A DNA stretch of 64,000 nucleotides, taken from assembly GCA_965221815.1 (NCBI GenBank), contig OZ244915.1, positions 310,001 through 374,000 of the forward strand. The letters are read 5' to 3'. Position 1 is the stretch's first letter; each line of letters opens with the position of its first letter. Positions 10,351 to 18,909 of the stretch are shown here, in pieces. The notes under the pieces were generated by a model. It made no database searches. It was given only the letters and a program-made list of their open reading frames with translations, and was not told where the DNA came from. The translations under genes were made by a program, and so were the position numbers. Source of the stretch: JAPOXR01 sp965221815. Lineage in GTDB: Bacteria; Pseudomonadota; Alphaproteobacteria; Rhodobacterales; Rhodobacteraceae.

Positions 10351-11889
10351 ATGGCCCAACAACCCAACCACAGGAAGGCGAATCGCCCCCCCCCCTGCGG
10401 GGACAATGCGGGAACACCCAACTGGTTGAACCGGACGATCTGGACTCGTGACAATCTGGATGTCCTGCGGGGTCTCAACAGCCATTGTGTGGATCTGATC
10501 TATCTCGATCCGCCCTTCAACAGCAACCGGAACTACGCGGCCCCGATCGGCTCGAAGGCGGCAGGAGCCGCCTTCAAGGACACGTGGAGCTTTGATGACG
10601 CGGATCGCGTCTATCTGGTGCTTCTCGAGGAGCGTGACCCGGCGGTCTTCAGCATCATCAATGCGGCGCTGGCCGGCCATGGAAAGGGGATGGCGGCCTA
10701 TCTGGGCATGATGGCCCAGCGTCTGACCGAGATGAAAAGGGTGCTCAAGCCGACAGGGAGTCTCTATCTGCATTGTGACCCCACCGCGTCCCATTATCTC
10801 AAGCTGCTGATGGACGCGGTGTTCGGGCACCGCCGGTTCCGCAATGAACTCACCTGGAAACGCACCAGTTCACACAGCGATGCCCAGCGGTTCGCCAGCG
10901 TGTCGGATCGGATCCTGTTCTATGCCGGGGAGGGCGCGACATGGAATCCCCAGTATCTGCCGCTGGATGCGGCATATATTGCGCGTGACTACCGCTACCG
11001 TGATGACCAGCATGGGCGCTACCGTGTCGATAATCTGACCGGGCCGGGCCTGTCGGGCGGTGAGGCGGGTGAACCCTGGCAAGGTTTTGATCCTGGATCG
11101 AGAGGGCGATGCTGGAGTGTGCCGAAGACGGGTGGTTATGCCGCCTGGCTCGAAACCCACCTGATTCCGGATTATGCCCGGTTGACCGGCGTCCATGAAC
11201 GTTTGGATGCGCTGGCCGCGGCGGGTCTGATCGACTGGACAAGCCGGGGCTACCCGCGTCTCAAACGGTATCTCGCCGCCTCCAGGGGCGAGGCGGCTTC
11301 CGACTTCATCGGTGACATCCGGAATGTCAATAATCGCGCAAAGGAACATGTCGGCTATCCCACGCAGAAGCCACTCGCCTTGCTGGACCGGATCATTCAG
11401 GCGTCGAGCAATCCGGGAGATCTTGTGCTGGATCCCTTCTGTGGCTGTGCCACCGCCTGCGTGGCGGCCGAACGGCTGCATCGGCAATGGATCGGCATCG
11501 ATCTCTCAGCAAAGGCCGCCGAACTGGTCGTGACGCGCCTCCGGCATGTTCTGGATGAAGTGCCGATCGAGACAACCAGCGATGTCATGCATCGCACCGA
11601 TCAGCCTGACCGCACCGATCTTGGCAGGTTGCCCCATTATCGCACCCACAAGGATACACTTTATGGACGACAGGAAGGTTTCTGCGGAGGTTGTGGTGAG
11701 TATTTCCGCAAACGCAACTTCACGGTGGATCATATTGTCCCGAAGGCCCATGGCGGAACCGATCATATCAACAATCTGTGGCTGCTGTGCGGGGCCTGCA
11801 ATTCCGCGAAGGGAACGCGCAGTCAGGAACAATTCCTGAAGGAGAGGATGCAGAAGCGTATGGCGTTGTTTCCCTGGCTGGAGAACTGA
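10351..11889 (+). CDS. DNA methyltransferase-HNH nuclease fusion with C10 tract, 512 aa
   Basis: The N-terminal part is a beta-type amino-methyltransferase: motif IV LDPPFNS at about residue 53, a long variable target-recognition region, then motif I LDPFCGCAT at about 360. The last 85 residues form an HNH endonuclease domain: CGGCGEYF, the HNH core VDHIVPKAHGGTDHINN, and LLCGACN supplying the second zinc pair. A single chain that can methylate and cut is reminiscent of self-contained restriction-modification enzymes. A run of 10 C (10386-10395) lies in codons 12-15. In the present sequence the ATG at 10351 is in frame with the body of the enzyme, so a change of one base would end translation early. 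It is a paralogue of the gene at 30607, which has the same domain order. The 72 bases upstream hold no other gene. Confidence 0.88.
   Translation: MAQQPNHRKANRPPPCGDNAGTPNWLNRTIWTRDNLDVLRGLNSHCVDLIYLDPPFNSNRNYAAPIGSKAAGAAFKDTWSFDDADRVYLVLLEERDPAVFSIINAALAGHGKGMAAYLGMMAQRLTEMKRVLKPTGSLYLHCDPTASHYLKLLMDAVFGHRRFRNELTWKRTSSHSDAQRFASVSDRILFYAGEGATWNPQYLPLDAAYIARDYRYRDDQHGRYRVDNLTGPGLSGGEAGEPWQGFDPGSRGRCWSVPKTGGYAAWLETHLIPDYARLTGVHERLDALAAAGLIDWTSRGYPRLKRYLAASRGEAASDFIGDIRNVNNRAKEHVGYPTQKPLALLDRIIQASSNPGDLVLDPFCGCATACVAAERLHRQWIGIDLSAKAAELVVTRLRHVLDEVPIETTSDVMHRTDQPDRTDLGRLPHYRTHKDTLYGRQEGFCGGCGEYFRKRNFTVDHIVPKAHGGTDHINNLWLLCGACNSAKGTRSQEQFLKERMQKRMALFPWLEN
10386..10395 (+). repeat. C10 homopolymer in methyltransferase gene
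   Basis: Ten consecutive C residues inside codons 12-15 of the methyltransferase-HNH gene, in frame (ON) as sequenced. Tracts of this length are typical slipped-strand phase-variation sites. Confidence 0.85.
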
Positions 11890-11967
11890 TTCAATCTCTG
11901 CACACATCGCTGAATTCCACCCACATTCACATTGGAATCATCACCGCCAGCCGACTATGCTGGCATT

Positions 11968-12513
11968 ATGATTGAACACCCTTGCCGAATCACCGCCGTG
12001 GCACGGATCACGATCCTCGCACTGATCCTGACCGTGCGCGCCATCCCCGGCCCGGCCCAGGACACGGTCACCGGGACCGGGACGGCACTCACCGGGGCAC
12101 TGCTCGAGATTCAACCCCCGCTGGGTGATCCCCGGCGGCTGCGTCTCGCCGGCCTGCTGGTGCCGCCTCCGGGCACACTCTGCCCCGGCGTTGCCCCCGC
12201 GCCCGACTGGGAATGCGGCACCGGCTCACAATTGAGCCTGCAGGACGAGATGCAGGGCGAGACCGTGACCTGCGCCATTGTTCCATCCCTCTCCCCGCAG
12301 ACGGATCCGGATGCGCCCCCGGACGCCGAATGCCATGTCCAGACCCGCAATCTCAACATCCGGATGCTGGAGACCGGTTGGGCGATCCTGCGGCCTGCGT
12401 ATCGCGGGCGCAATGCCGCCTATGATGCCGCTGAACATCTCGCGCGTCGCACCGACGCCACCCTCTGGGGTGTGATCGGCCACGTCCCGGCAGACCCGGA
12501 CAGATCGCCATGA
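11968..12513 (+). CDS. Exported nuclease-like (SNase fold) protein
   Basis: The ATG at 11968 begins a protein with a hydrophobic signal sequence (ITILALILTVRAIPGPAQ). The body resembles a divergent staphylococcal-nuclease fold: a beta-rich start with RLRLAGLLVPPPGTLC, later ARRTDATLWGVIG, close to the family ending (short residues after GLW or GIW). The catalytic Arg/Asp/Glu set is not clearly kept, so it may be structural and not an active nuclease. Four cysteines suggest disulfides in the periplasm. The stop overlaps the next start by 4 bases (ATGA at 12510), placing it in the operon with DotA/TraY. A clearer SNase relative lies at 49129. Confidence 0.6.
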   Translation: MIEHPCRITAVARITILALILTVRAIPGPAQDTVTGTGTALTGALLEIQPPLGDPRRLRLAGLLVPPPGTLCPGVAPAPDWECGTGSQLSLQDEMQGETVTCAIVPSLSPQTDPDAPPDAECHVQTRNLNIRMLETGWAILRPAYRGRNAAYDAAEHLARRTDATLWGVIGHVPADPDRSP

Positions 12514-12950
12514 TCCGAAGGATCGGCAGCTGGACGGCCCGCCGATTTGGCCTTGGCCAGGGCTCAGCGTTGCAGGAAGGGGCGGCGTCGATGCGGAGTG
12601 CCGCCGCGCATTTGCGTCCGGCGCGCACCCATCTCTCCTTTCACCATTGGTTACGCCATGGGCGTGCACCCGTCGAAATTCCTCCCGACAGGGCGGCGCG
12701 GGACGCCGCGGCCGGTGACTGTCGCACTGCGGCCCGGGTCTGGTTGATCTGTGCGGCGGCGATGGTGATCATCCTCATCGTGTTTGCCAGTGCCGGTGCG
12801 GTCCTGTTTCTCCTCGGCCCCCTGGCGGCCGGCCTGGCCATGTTCATCGCCGGGATGCAGCGTGACTGGGCAGCCTGGTGTCTGCAATCCAATCACAATC
12901 ATCCCCCGATCGCCTATCTCCGCCGATGCCCCCATATCATCTGGCGATAA
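12510..12950 (+). CDS. Small inner-membrane protein before DotA/TraY
   Basis: A 146-residue protein with a basic soluble N-terminus of about 70 residues and a hydrophobic hairpin (VWLICAAAMVIILIVFASAG, then a second segment ending AGLAMFIAGM) at about residues 75-115. Its place directly before the DotA/TraY gene matches the traX-traY order of IncI plasmids, so a TraX-like role in the transfer apparatus is possible; sequence similarity was not checked. It overlaps its upstream neighbour by 4 bases and the next gene start (12926) by 25 bases, so the three are translated together. Confidence 0.65.
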   Translation: MIRRIGSWTARRFGLGQGSALQEGAASMRSAAAHLRPARTHLSFHHWLRHGRAPVEIPPDRAARDAAAGDCRTAARVWLICAAAMVIILIVFASAGAVLFLLGPLAAGLAMFIAGMQRDWAAWCLQSNHNHPPIAYLRRCPHIIWR

Positions 12951-15385
12951 CCGCGCTGGCCCTGGCGGCCAGCCTGCTGTGTGTGCCGATGCCGCTCGCG
13001 GCCCAGGCGGCATCCGACATCCTCGCCGCTTTCCAGGGTACCGGTGATCAGTTGTCGAACAATTTCCTGGCCCGGATCTTCGGTTGCCGTCTGTTTCCTG
13101 ATGGCACCACGTGTGAGGCCCAATCCCCGCCTATCTTTGCCGCGATCATCGGGTTGTTCAATCTCTTCAGTCTGGCCCTCGGGATGGCCCTGTTCACGTG
13201 GAACGCTTCGGTCGGCATCATGCAGACCGCCCATGAGGGCGAGGTGCTGGGCCGACGCTGGAACTCTCTCTGGGCCCCGGTCCGCACGCTGACGGCGACC
13301 GCCATGTTGACACCGCTCCCCAATATGGACGGCTACAATACCATCCAGGTCTCGATCGCGTTCCTGGTGCGGGGTTCGACGGCCGCGGCGACGGTTGTCT
13401 GGGCCACGGCCTCGGGTCTGATCATCAATCACCAGGCCCCGGTGACATCACCGGGGGTCCTCTACAATGTCGAGGCCATCGCCAGTGCCTGGCGCGCCGC
13501 TGGCTGCCGCAAGGTGGTTCAGCTGACCGTGCAGGACCTCATGGATGATCAGAGTTTTTCGTTGGTGCCGACATTTGTTACCCCAGAGGCCCCAGCACCA
13601 TCAACAACGGAAATACCAGACGACATTGGCAGTGGCTTTGTCCCGGAAGTCCCACAATCCTATTATTTTGCCACGGCGGCTTCGGCCAGCGGCGGGGCCG
13701 CATCCTATGCGGACACAATCGGCAGCCAGAGTGACATTTGTGGCCGGATCTACATGCCGGATCCCCCCGAGATCATCCGCGCGGAGAATCTGGAACGACA
13801 ATGGTATGCCATCCACACGGAGGCGTATGGGGGTCTGCAACGCTATATGGACGATGCGATCGCCAGTGAGCTGGTCCGGGCTGTGGCCGGCGGTCAGGCG
13901 CTTGATTCAGCAGAAGCCGGTCGGACCGCCAGCAACATCATCACGATTGGGGAATGGTATCACCAGACGCTGGAAGCGCGTCTCTCACAACTGGCCAACG
14001 GGGCCCCGGTCTGGGTACGTGGCGGGGGTAATGGCACGCTGGGAGAGGCCCGTGATCGGCTGGAACTGCTGGTCTCGGGAAGCTACGCCTCCGTCTGCCG
14101 GGAGGCGACAGAGATCGATGAATGGATCCGTTCGATGTGTGACTCGGACTCGCTGGGGCAGGGTTGGCTCGGGGCCGGGGCCTGGTACATGCACATGGCA
14201 CGCTTTGCCAATGAGGCCCAGACCATTTTCCACGCCCAGCCGGAAGGTGAAACTGTGGATATCACGGCCGCCGCAGCGTGGGCGTATGAAAGGGCAGAGG
14301 AGTCAACAGTCTGGTGGAAACGTATTCCTGGATTTGCCGAAATTACCCCACAAATCGAAAACCAGCTCAGAAGGCTCGCGGACGGTGTGACCCTGCGCTG
14401 GAATTCGGCTGCGCTGATCGCGGCGCAACGGGGCGCACCGGTTGATTCGCGCCTGATCCAGGGGGCCTTCACGGAAGAGGGGGAGCCCCGAACCGAGAGT
14501 TCCCCGCGCATCTCTGGGGCGGTTCGGGATCGGCTGTCGGGTCTGGCACAGGATTGGTTCCTGCCCCGCCACGACACGGATCCGATGGCCCATCTCGCCG
14601 AATTCGGCAATGCGTTGCTGGCCTGGGGCATTGGCCTCGCCGCCGGCGGCGCCCTCGGCGGGGCCATCGGGGGCTTCGTCAACCTGTTTCCGCTGGGTGA
14701 GATTGCCGAGACTCTCGGGGCGGTGGCAGTCGTCGTCGGTGGCGCACTGGCCATCTCCGGGGCTTTCCTCGCCTTCATCCTGCCGCTGCTGCCATTTCTC
14801 CTTTGGGTCGCCGCGGTGACAGGCTATTTCCTGTTGGTCGCGGAAGCCGTGATTGCCGTCAATCTCTGGGCGATTGCGCATCTGCGTCTCGATGGCGAGG
14901 GCCTCGCCGGCGAGGCGGCGCGGCAGGGCTATTACCTGGTCCTCGCCCTGACGCTCACCCCGATCCTGATGGTGTTCGGCTTTGTCATCGGGATGGCGAT
15001 CTTCAAGGTCACGGCGACCCTCGTGGGGATCGGGGCCGATGCCGCCATCCGCGGCCTCGCCCATGACCAGTCGTGGATTGTCTGGCTCTTCGGCATGGCA
15101 GTCATCTCGATCCTGCTGGTCATCGTCTATACGGTCATGGCGGAGCGGAGCTTCTCACTCATTGCCGAACTTCCCGGACGGATCCTGCGCTGGATCGGGG
15201 CCGATGCCAATGTCTCCAGCAAGGAGGATGACCGGATCCGGGCCACCGCTCTGGGGGCGGCCCGCGTCATTTCTGGCACGACCAGCTCGACACGTGATGC
15301 GGGTCTCGGCCGAAGTGAAACCGGGCTCAAGCCCATCGCGAAGGGCTGGCGAAACCGCAACCAGGACGGTGGCGGGTCGTCATGA
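12926..15385 (+). CDS. traY: DotA/TraY-like integral membrane transfer protein
   Basis: An 819-residue polytopic membrane protein. The start at 12926 is preferred over 12878 because it gives a clean signal sequence (MPPYHLAITALALAASLLC). After the signal come a short segment, a first membrane pair near residues 70-150, and a long periplasmic domain of roughly 350 residues with several cysteines. A cluster of at least four further hydrophobic helices lies between about residues 560 and 740. This layout and the SDILAAFQGTGDQLSNNFLA start of the mature protein fit the DotA/TraY family of type IVB secretion and IncI conjugation systems. DotA is needed in the inner membrane for the transfer channel. 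The gene closes an operon with 11968 and 12510. Confidence 0.85.
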   Translation: MPPYHLAITALALAASLLCVPMPLAAQAASDILAAFQGTGDQLSNNFLARIFGCRLFPDGTTCEAQSPPIFAAIIGLFNLFSLALGMALFTWNASVGIMQTAHEGEVLGRRWNSLWAPVRTLTATAMLTPLPNMDGYNTIQVSIAFLVRGSTAAATVVWATASGLIINHQAPVTSPGVLYNVEAIASAWRAAGCRKVVQLTVQDLMDDQSFSLVPTFVTPEAPAPSTTEIPDDIGSGFVPEVPQSYYFATAASASGGAASYADTIGSQSDICGRIYMPDPPEIIRAENLERQWYAIHTEAYGGLQRYMDDAIASELVRAVAGGQALDSAEAGRTASNIITIGEWYHQTLEARLSQLANGAPVWVRGGGNGTLGEARDRLELLVSGSYASVCREATEIDEWIRSMCDSDSLGQGWLGAGAWYMHMARFANEAQTIFHAQPEGETVDITAAAAWAYERAEESTVWWKRIPGFAEITPQIENQLRRLADGVTLRWNSAALIAAQRGAPVDSRLIQGAFTEEGEPRTESSPRISGAVRDRLSGLAQDWFLPRHDTDPMAHLAEFGNALLAWGIGLAAGGALGGAIGGFVNLFPLGEIAETLGAVAVVVGGALAISGAFLAFILPLLPFLLWVAAVTGYFLLVAEAVIAVNLWAIAHLRLDGEGLAGEAARQGYYLVLALTLTPILMVFGFVIGMAIFKVTATLVGIGADAAIRGLAHDQSWIVWLFGMAVISILLVIVYTVMAERSFSLIAELPGRILRWIGADANVSSKEDDRIRATALGAARVISGTTSSTRDAGLGRSETGLKPIAKGWRNRNQDGGGSS

Positions 15386-15410
15386 AAACGGGCAATGCCC
15401 CATTTTCCGC

Positions 15411-15438
15411 TTGACAGAAGAAATACAATCATTATGTT
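15411..15438 (+). promoter_or_regulatory. Predicted sigma70-type promoter
   Basis: TTGACA at 15411-15416 and TATGTT at 15433-15438, separated by 16 bases, in the gap between traY and the small gene starting at 15565. The match is good for the -35 box and fair for the -10 box. Confidence 0.5.
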
Positions 15439-15564
15439 TCAGATATCTCGAATCACCTGAACACGGAATTGAGTCATGACCTGCGCAGAGCAAAGAAAAG
15501 CCGATCCTGAAGCTTGGGCTTTCATCACCGCCCCGGTTGTGGCGATGAAAGCTGGAGGACGGCC

Positions 15565-15822
15565 ATGACGCATCCAGCATACCGCTACCGCGGCGACTCG
15601 ACCCAGTGGGAGATCAGGCGAGTCATCGAAAACCGTCTCGATTCTGAGCGTGGCAGCGAAGCGACGATCTGCGCCGCCGGCCCCGGTGAAGCGATGCAGA
15701 TCTTCCGCCGTGACCACGACCCCGCGCCAGGTTTGTACGAAGTGCAACCGTGGGGCGAACCGATGGTTCCAGATCAGGAAGCCTATCGGCAAATCGTCAA
15801 AGTCCGATCATGCGTTGCATAA
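15565..15822 (+). CDS. Small unknown soluble protein, 85 aa
   Basis: The ATG at 15565 is preceded by GGAGG seven to nine bases upstream, which decides this start over the in-frame one at 15514. The protein (MTHPAYRYRGDSTQWEIRR) has no membrane segment or known motif; it is charged with mixed helix and strand. It follows a predicted promoter at 15411 and its end overlaps the next start (15810), so the two small genes are probably co-translated. Confidence 0.65.
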   Translation: MTHPAYRYRGDSTQWEIRRVIENRLDSERGSEATICAAGPGEAMQIFRRDHDPAPGLYEVQPWGEPMVPDQEAYRQIVKVRSCVA

Positions 15823-15989
15823 TTTGCAACAGCCCGATCCCCGCCGCGCGGATTGCGATCCAGCCGCGAGTCCGGACGTGTCGTCCGGAATGCTCCCGCC
15901 AGCACAATTATCGGCAGCAGCAGGAGGCCCTGCGGCGGCATCGTGCGCGGAATCAAATCGGCAAACAGAAAAACGGAAATTCAAAATGA
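15810..15989 (+). CDS. Small zinc-ribbon-like protein, 59 aa
   Basis: The ATG at 15810 overlaps the previous gene by 13 bases. The protein begins MRCIICNSPIPAAR and has a second pair, CRPECSRQ, giving the Cys-x2-Cys ... Cys-x3-Cys pattern of a small zinc finger. The C-terminal half is very basic and Gln-rich (RRHRARNQIGKQKN), which suggests nucleic-acid binding. The family is not known to me. Confidence 0.55.
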   Translation: MRCIICNSPIPAARIAIQPRVRTCRPECSRQHNYRQQQEALRRHRARNQIGKQKNGNSK

Positions 15990-16070
15990 GACACGCCCAG
16001 AAATTGACCTGGATTGACACGTTTTGCGACCATGCCTCTTGTCTGGAGTGTCCCCTGTGGGAGAAAACAA

Positions 16071-17477
16071 ATGTCAGTCATGACGGATAACCAGCCGATT
16101 CTCCAGACAAAAGGCCGCTGGTCAGCAGCACTTGCCGCTGTATCGGGGGGACCATTGGCTTGGCTTTGTGTGGTCCTGCTGTTGATCATTGCCACAGCCA
16201 TTGACAGCCAAACGACTTGGCCGACGACAGGGCATGGGATTGAACAGCTTTACGAATTTCTGATGATTGCAGGACTGGAATTCTTTGGGGTGATCTCCGC
16301 CAATAACTTCGGCGATGACATTGTCGGAATCCTGGTGGCTGCGATCTCTGCTCATCTGATTGTACTGACCATTGGCATTCCTCTCTACGTGTCAGCCATT
16401 TTCCGGTCACGGGTGCGGACCGGCTGGCATTACACGCTGTTTGGCCTGACGGTTTTCCCACCGATTTTGACAGGTTTGTTGCTGACAGGTCTCGCGGTGC
16501 AGGCATTTTCACAGGCTTATGCCATGAACGCTGTCGTTTCGGCAGGTGCTGCCGCCTTTATTTCACTTGGCACCGGTATCGTGCTGATCCGGATGTTTGC
16601 TCCGCAGATGAATGTTGTCAGGTCCCATATCCGCGCACGCACGATTGAAAAGATGCGCTGGGCACAGGACACAGTGGCATCACAGCGCGAAGCCACCCGT
16701 ATCCGGGAAGAGGCTGAAGCGGCCGAGAGGGAAGTCGCCGAGAAACGCGAAACGGCGATGGCGCAGGCGATGGACGATCTCGCCGATCGTGTCACCGCGC
16801 GCCAGGCCCGGGCCACCAGCGGTGAAACTGTCAGCAAGACCGAGGATGCCCAGGAGCGCGAGGACGATCCCAAATCATCCGGGATGGATTTGTTGCTCAA
16901 CTATACGCTCCTTGGCATGGTGACTCTCCCGATCTCTGTCGTGGGTCTATTCGCTCTGGCATCCGGAGATGGGCCTGGGGCTGCCATCCTGTTGGCTGTT
17001 GCCACTGTTATTGGCCTGTATCCGGCCATCAGAGTATCTCAAATCCACACATTGAATGCCGCTGCGGGGCGTGAAGCCACCCGTATCCGAGAAGAGGCTG
17101 AAGCGGCCGAGAGGGAAGCCGCCGAGAAACGTGATCAGGCGATGACGCAGGCGATGGACGATCTCGCCGATCGTATCACCGCGCGCCAGGCCCGGGCCAC
17201 CAGCGGTGAAACTGTCAGCGGGACCGAGGATGCCCAGGTGCGCGAAGATCTGGAGCGCGAGGATCTGGAACTTCTGGCCATGAATTCCTGGGCCAAGAAG
17301 AAAGCCGCCGAAGCTGAGGCCCGGGAGGCACGGGACGATGCGGAATTCTGGCTGGAGGTGGCGGAAGAACTGGACCGGAGACTGCGCCGCGCCAACCGCC
17401 GTGCGGCCATCGCCAGATCCAGCAACAGCGGTGATTTCTGGGCCGGCGCGGCGGCCGCCAGCTGGCTGAAGAGTTAG
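16071..17477 (+). CDS. Membrane protein with two duplicated coiled-coil cassettes
   Basis: About 468 residues from the ATG at 16071 (GGGAGA upstream). Hydrophobic segments occur near residues 25-45, 65-120 and 130-175, followed by a charged coiled coil (EATRIREEAEAAEREVAEKR). Then comes a second membrane block (LLGMVTLPISVVGLFALASG and a following helix) and a nearly identical second coiled coil. The C-terminus is another Ala/Glu-rich coiled coil. The two coiled-coil segments come from a 164-bp direct DNA repeat. The architecture suggests a membrane anchor or scaffold, but the function is unknown. It is encoded next to transfer genes, so a role at the cell envelope during transfer or exclusion is a guess. 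Confidence 0.75.
   Translation: MSVMTDNQPILQTKGRWSAALAAVSGGPLAWLCVVLLLIIATAIDSQTTWPTTGHGIEQLYEFLMIAGLEFFGVISANNFGDDIVGILVAAISAHLIVLTIGIPLYVSAIFRSRVRTGWHYTLFGLTVFPPILTGLLLTGLAVQAFSQAYAMNAVVSAGAAAFISLGTGIVLIRMFAPQMNVVRSHIRARTIEKMRWAQDTVASQREATRIREEAEAAEREVAEKRETAMAQAMDDLADRVTARQARATSGETVSKTEDAQEREDDPKSSGMDLLLNYTLLGMVTLPISVVGLFALASGDGPGAAILLAVATVIGLYPAIRVSQIHTLNAAAGREATRIREEAEAAEREAAEKRDQAMTQAMDDLADRITARQARATSGETVSGTEDAQVREDLEREDLELLAMNSWAKKKAAEAEAREARDDAEFWLEVAEELDRRLRRANRRAAIARSSNSGDFWAGAAAASWLKS
16689..16852 (+). repeat. Coiled-coil cassette repeat, copy 1 (164 bp)
   Basis: Begins GAAGCCACCCGTATCC and ends GAGGATGCCCAG. It is matched at the same length by 17073-17236 with only scattered differences. 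It encodes the coiled-coil segment and the ARQARATSGETVS linker. Confidence 0.85.
17073..17236 (+). repeat. Coiled-coil cassette repeat, copy 2 (164 bp)
   Basis: Second copy of the 16689-16852 repeat, in the same frame and orientation. A deletion between the copies would remove 384 bp (128 codons) and keep the frame. Confidence 0.85.
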
Positions 17478-17487
17478 TCCCGTTCTT

Positions 17488-17607
17488 GCACGTCTCGTCC
17501 CGGGGATCATCCTGATCGCCGTTCTGGCCGGTTGCCAGACCCACGGGTTTCCCGTCGATCCCTTTGCACCAGTCTCCATCCCGGTTGAACCGGGATCGGG
17601 TCAGTGA
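17488..17607 (+). CDS. Possible tiny lipoprotein, start unclear
   Basis: One frame reads ARLVPGIILIAVLAGCQTHG and ends with a stop at 17605-17607. LAGC is a good lipobox and the hydrophobic stretch before it is a good lipoprotein signal. However, no ATG, GTG or TTG precedes it in frame after an upstream stop, so it is either a remnant or uses an unusual start. Small lipoproteins of this kind act in entry exclusion or envelope assembly in some conjugative elements, but nothing here proves that. Confidence 0.3.
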   Translation, partial: ARLVPGIILIAVLAGCQTHGFPVDPFAPVSIPVEPGSGQ

Positions 17608-17617
17608 GGGTCACCGC

Positions 17618-18493
17618 ATGACTGCCCTTGAACCTCTTTCACACGCAGGGAGACCAGGACCTGTCAAGGCCCGGACATCCGATCGACCCACCACGGGTTT
17701 CCCGGTCTCACGTCTTCCGGCTGTCAATGTTGCCCAGGTGCCGCAACGCAGCCCGCTCCGTTATCCGGGCGGCAAAACCTGGTTGATCCCGCATATCCGG
17801 CACTGGTTGCGTGAGACACATCCCCAGACCTTGATCGAACCCTTTGCGGGCGGCGGGATCGTGTCCCTCACAGCGGTCAGTGAGGATCTGGTCGAAACCG
17901 CGGTGATGATCGAGAAGGATCGGGATGTGGCGGCATTCTGGCGCTGCGCGCTCAGCGGTACAAATGATCTGCAGGAGCGGATTCGTGGGTTTGTGCCCAC
18001 GCGGGATTCTGTCCGGGAGATCGAGGAACAGTCCTGTGACACTCCGGAGGATCATGGCTGGCGAACACTGGTGTTGAACCGGACCCGCCGCGGCGGGGTG
18101 CTGGCACATGGTGCCTCATTCACCCGCAAGGGTGAGAATGGCAAGGGTCTGGCATCCCGATGGTATGCCGACACATTGATCGCACGGCTCGACGCCATCG
18201 ACAACATATCCGCGCGGATTACCTTCACCGAGGGTGATGCCATGACGCTGTTGCCTGATCTCATCACGGACGGTGTCGCCCTGTTCGTGGATCCCCCGTA
18301 TACCGCCCAGGGTGGAAAGAAAGCCGGCACACGACTCTATCGTTGGTCGGACATCGACCATGCGGCCTTGTTCGCTCTCCTTGCGGAAACAGGTTGCAAC
18401 TTCCTGGGACACTACGAGATCCGCCGGCCCGAAAATGTCGCCCGCGGCCAATTACGCCCCCTCAGAGACCCTAATTCAGCATGGGAATTTTGA
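17618..18493 (+). CDS. D12-class (Dam-like) adenine DNA methyltransferase
   Basis: The ATG at 17618 has GAGGG seven bases upstream. The sequence shows the D12 hallmarks in order: LRYPGGKTWLIPHI (motif X), EPFAGGGIVSLTA (motif I, SAM binding), and the catalytic FVDPPYTAQGGKKAG (motif IV). The enzyme should methylate adenine N6 in a short site. About 90 residues are expected after motif IV; here the C-terminus is short and ends oddly (RDPNSAWEF). A second frame continues to 18515 with HGNFEKKKQPL, so a frameshift near 18420-18460 is possible. No partner restriction enzyme lies beside it, so it may be an orphan methylase. Confidence 0.82.
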   Translation: MTALEPLSHAGRPGPVKARTSDRPTTGFPVSRLPAVNVAQVPQRSPLRYPGGKTWLIPHIRHWLRETHPQTLIEPFAGGGIVSLTAVSEDLVETAVMIEKDRDVAAFWRCALSGTNDLQERIRGFVPTRDSVREIEEQSCDTPEDHGWRTLVLNRTRRGGVLAHGASFTRKGENGKGLASRWYADTLIARLDAIDNISARITFTEGDAMTLLPDLITDGVALFVDPPYTAQGGKKAGTRLYRWSDIDHAALFALLAETGCNFLGHYEIRRPENVARGQLRPLRDPNSAWEF

Positions 18494-18509
18494 AAAGAAA
18501 AAACAACCC

Positions 18510-18857
18510 TTATGACGAGTGACCGTTCCAATCAGCCGCAGATCCCGATTCAGGCGCGATCTCCTTTCCCGTCTTGGTCTCGATCTTCAGAAAGTCCCGC
18601 TCTCGGGACGCGGCATTATAATAGTGGATCTTGTAACGCTGCATCGCATGACTGTCCTTCATGCGATTCACATGAAGAATCTGGACATCCGCCTTTTTGA
18701 AAGCGTGTCGCACGATCTGCTCGATCTGAACCGCCCGGCGGGTATCGAAGTCCAGATCAGTTGAGTGGCGGTCGAGCCTGCGGGTGAACAGGAGACCGGT
18801 CCCACCCTTCAGCACATATTGGGTGCGCGGCTGCATGGCCGCCACCACCGCGCGCAT
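18510..18857 (-). CDS. Short AbiEii-type nucleotidyltransferase, likely C-truncated
   Basis: A 115-residue protein with the MNT/AbiEii signature YVLKGGTGLLFTRRL and RHSTDLDFD. Typical AbiEii toxins are 230-300 residues, so the C-terminal half is missing or replaced by the tail SGSAADWNGHSS. The gene follows the 18910 gene on the same strand, the usual antitoxin-then-toxin order. ATG 18857 is preceded by AGGAG only three bases away, and an upstream in-frame stop limits other choices. The family blocks growth by nucleotidyl transfer; with only the N-lobe present, activity is doubtful. Confidence 0.6.
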   Translation of the reverse strand: MRAVVAAMQPRTQYVLKGGTGLLFTRRLDRHSTDLDFDTRRAVQIEQIVRHAFKKADVQILHVNRMKDSHAMQRYKIHYYNAASRERDFLKIETKTGKEIAPESGSAADWNGHSS

Positions 18858-18909
18858 CAGCTCCTGATGGAATGTCTGCGCGGGGGTGGCCAGTGTTCAG
18901 ATCCCGCGC

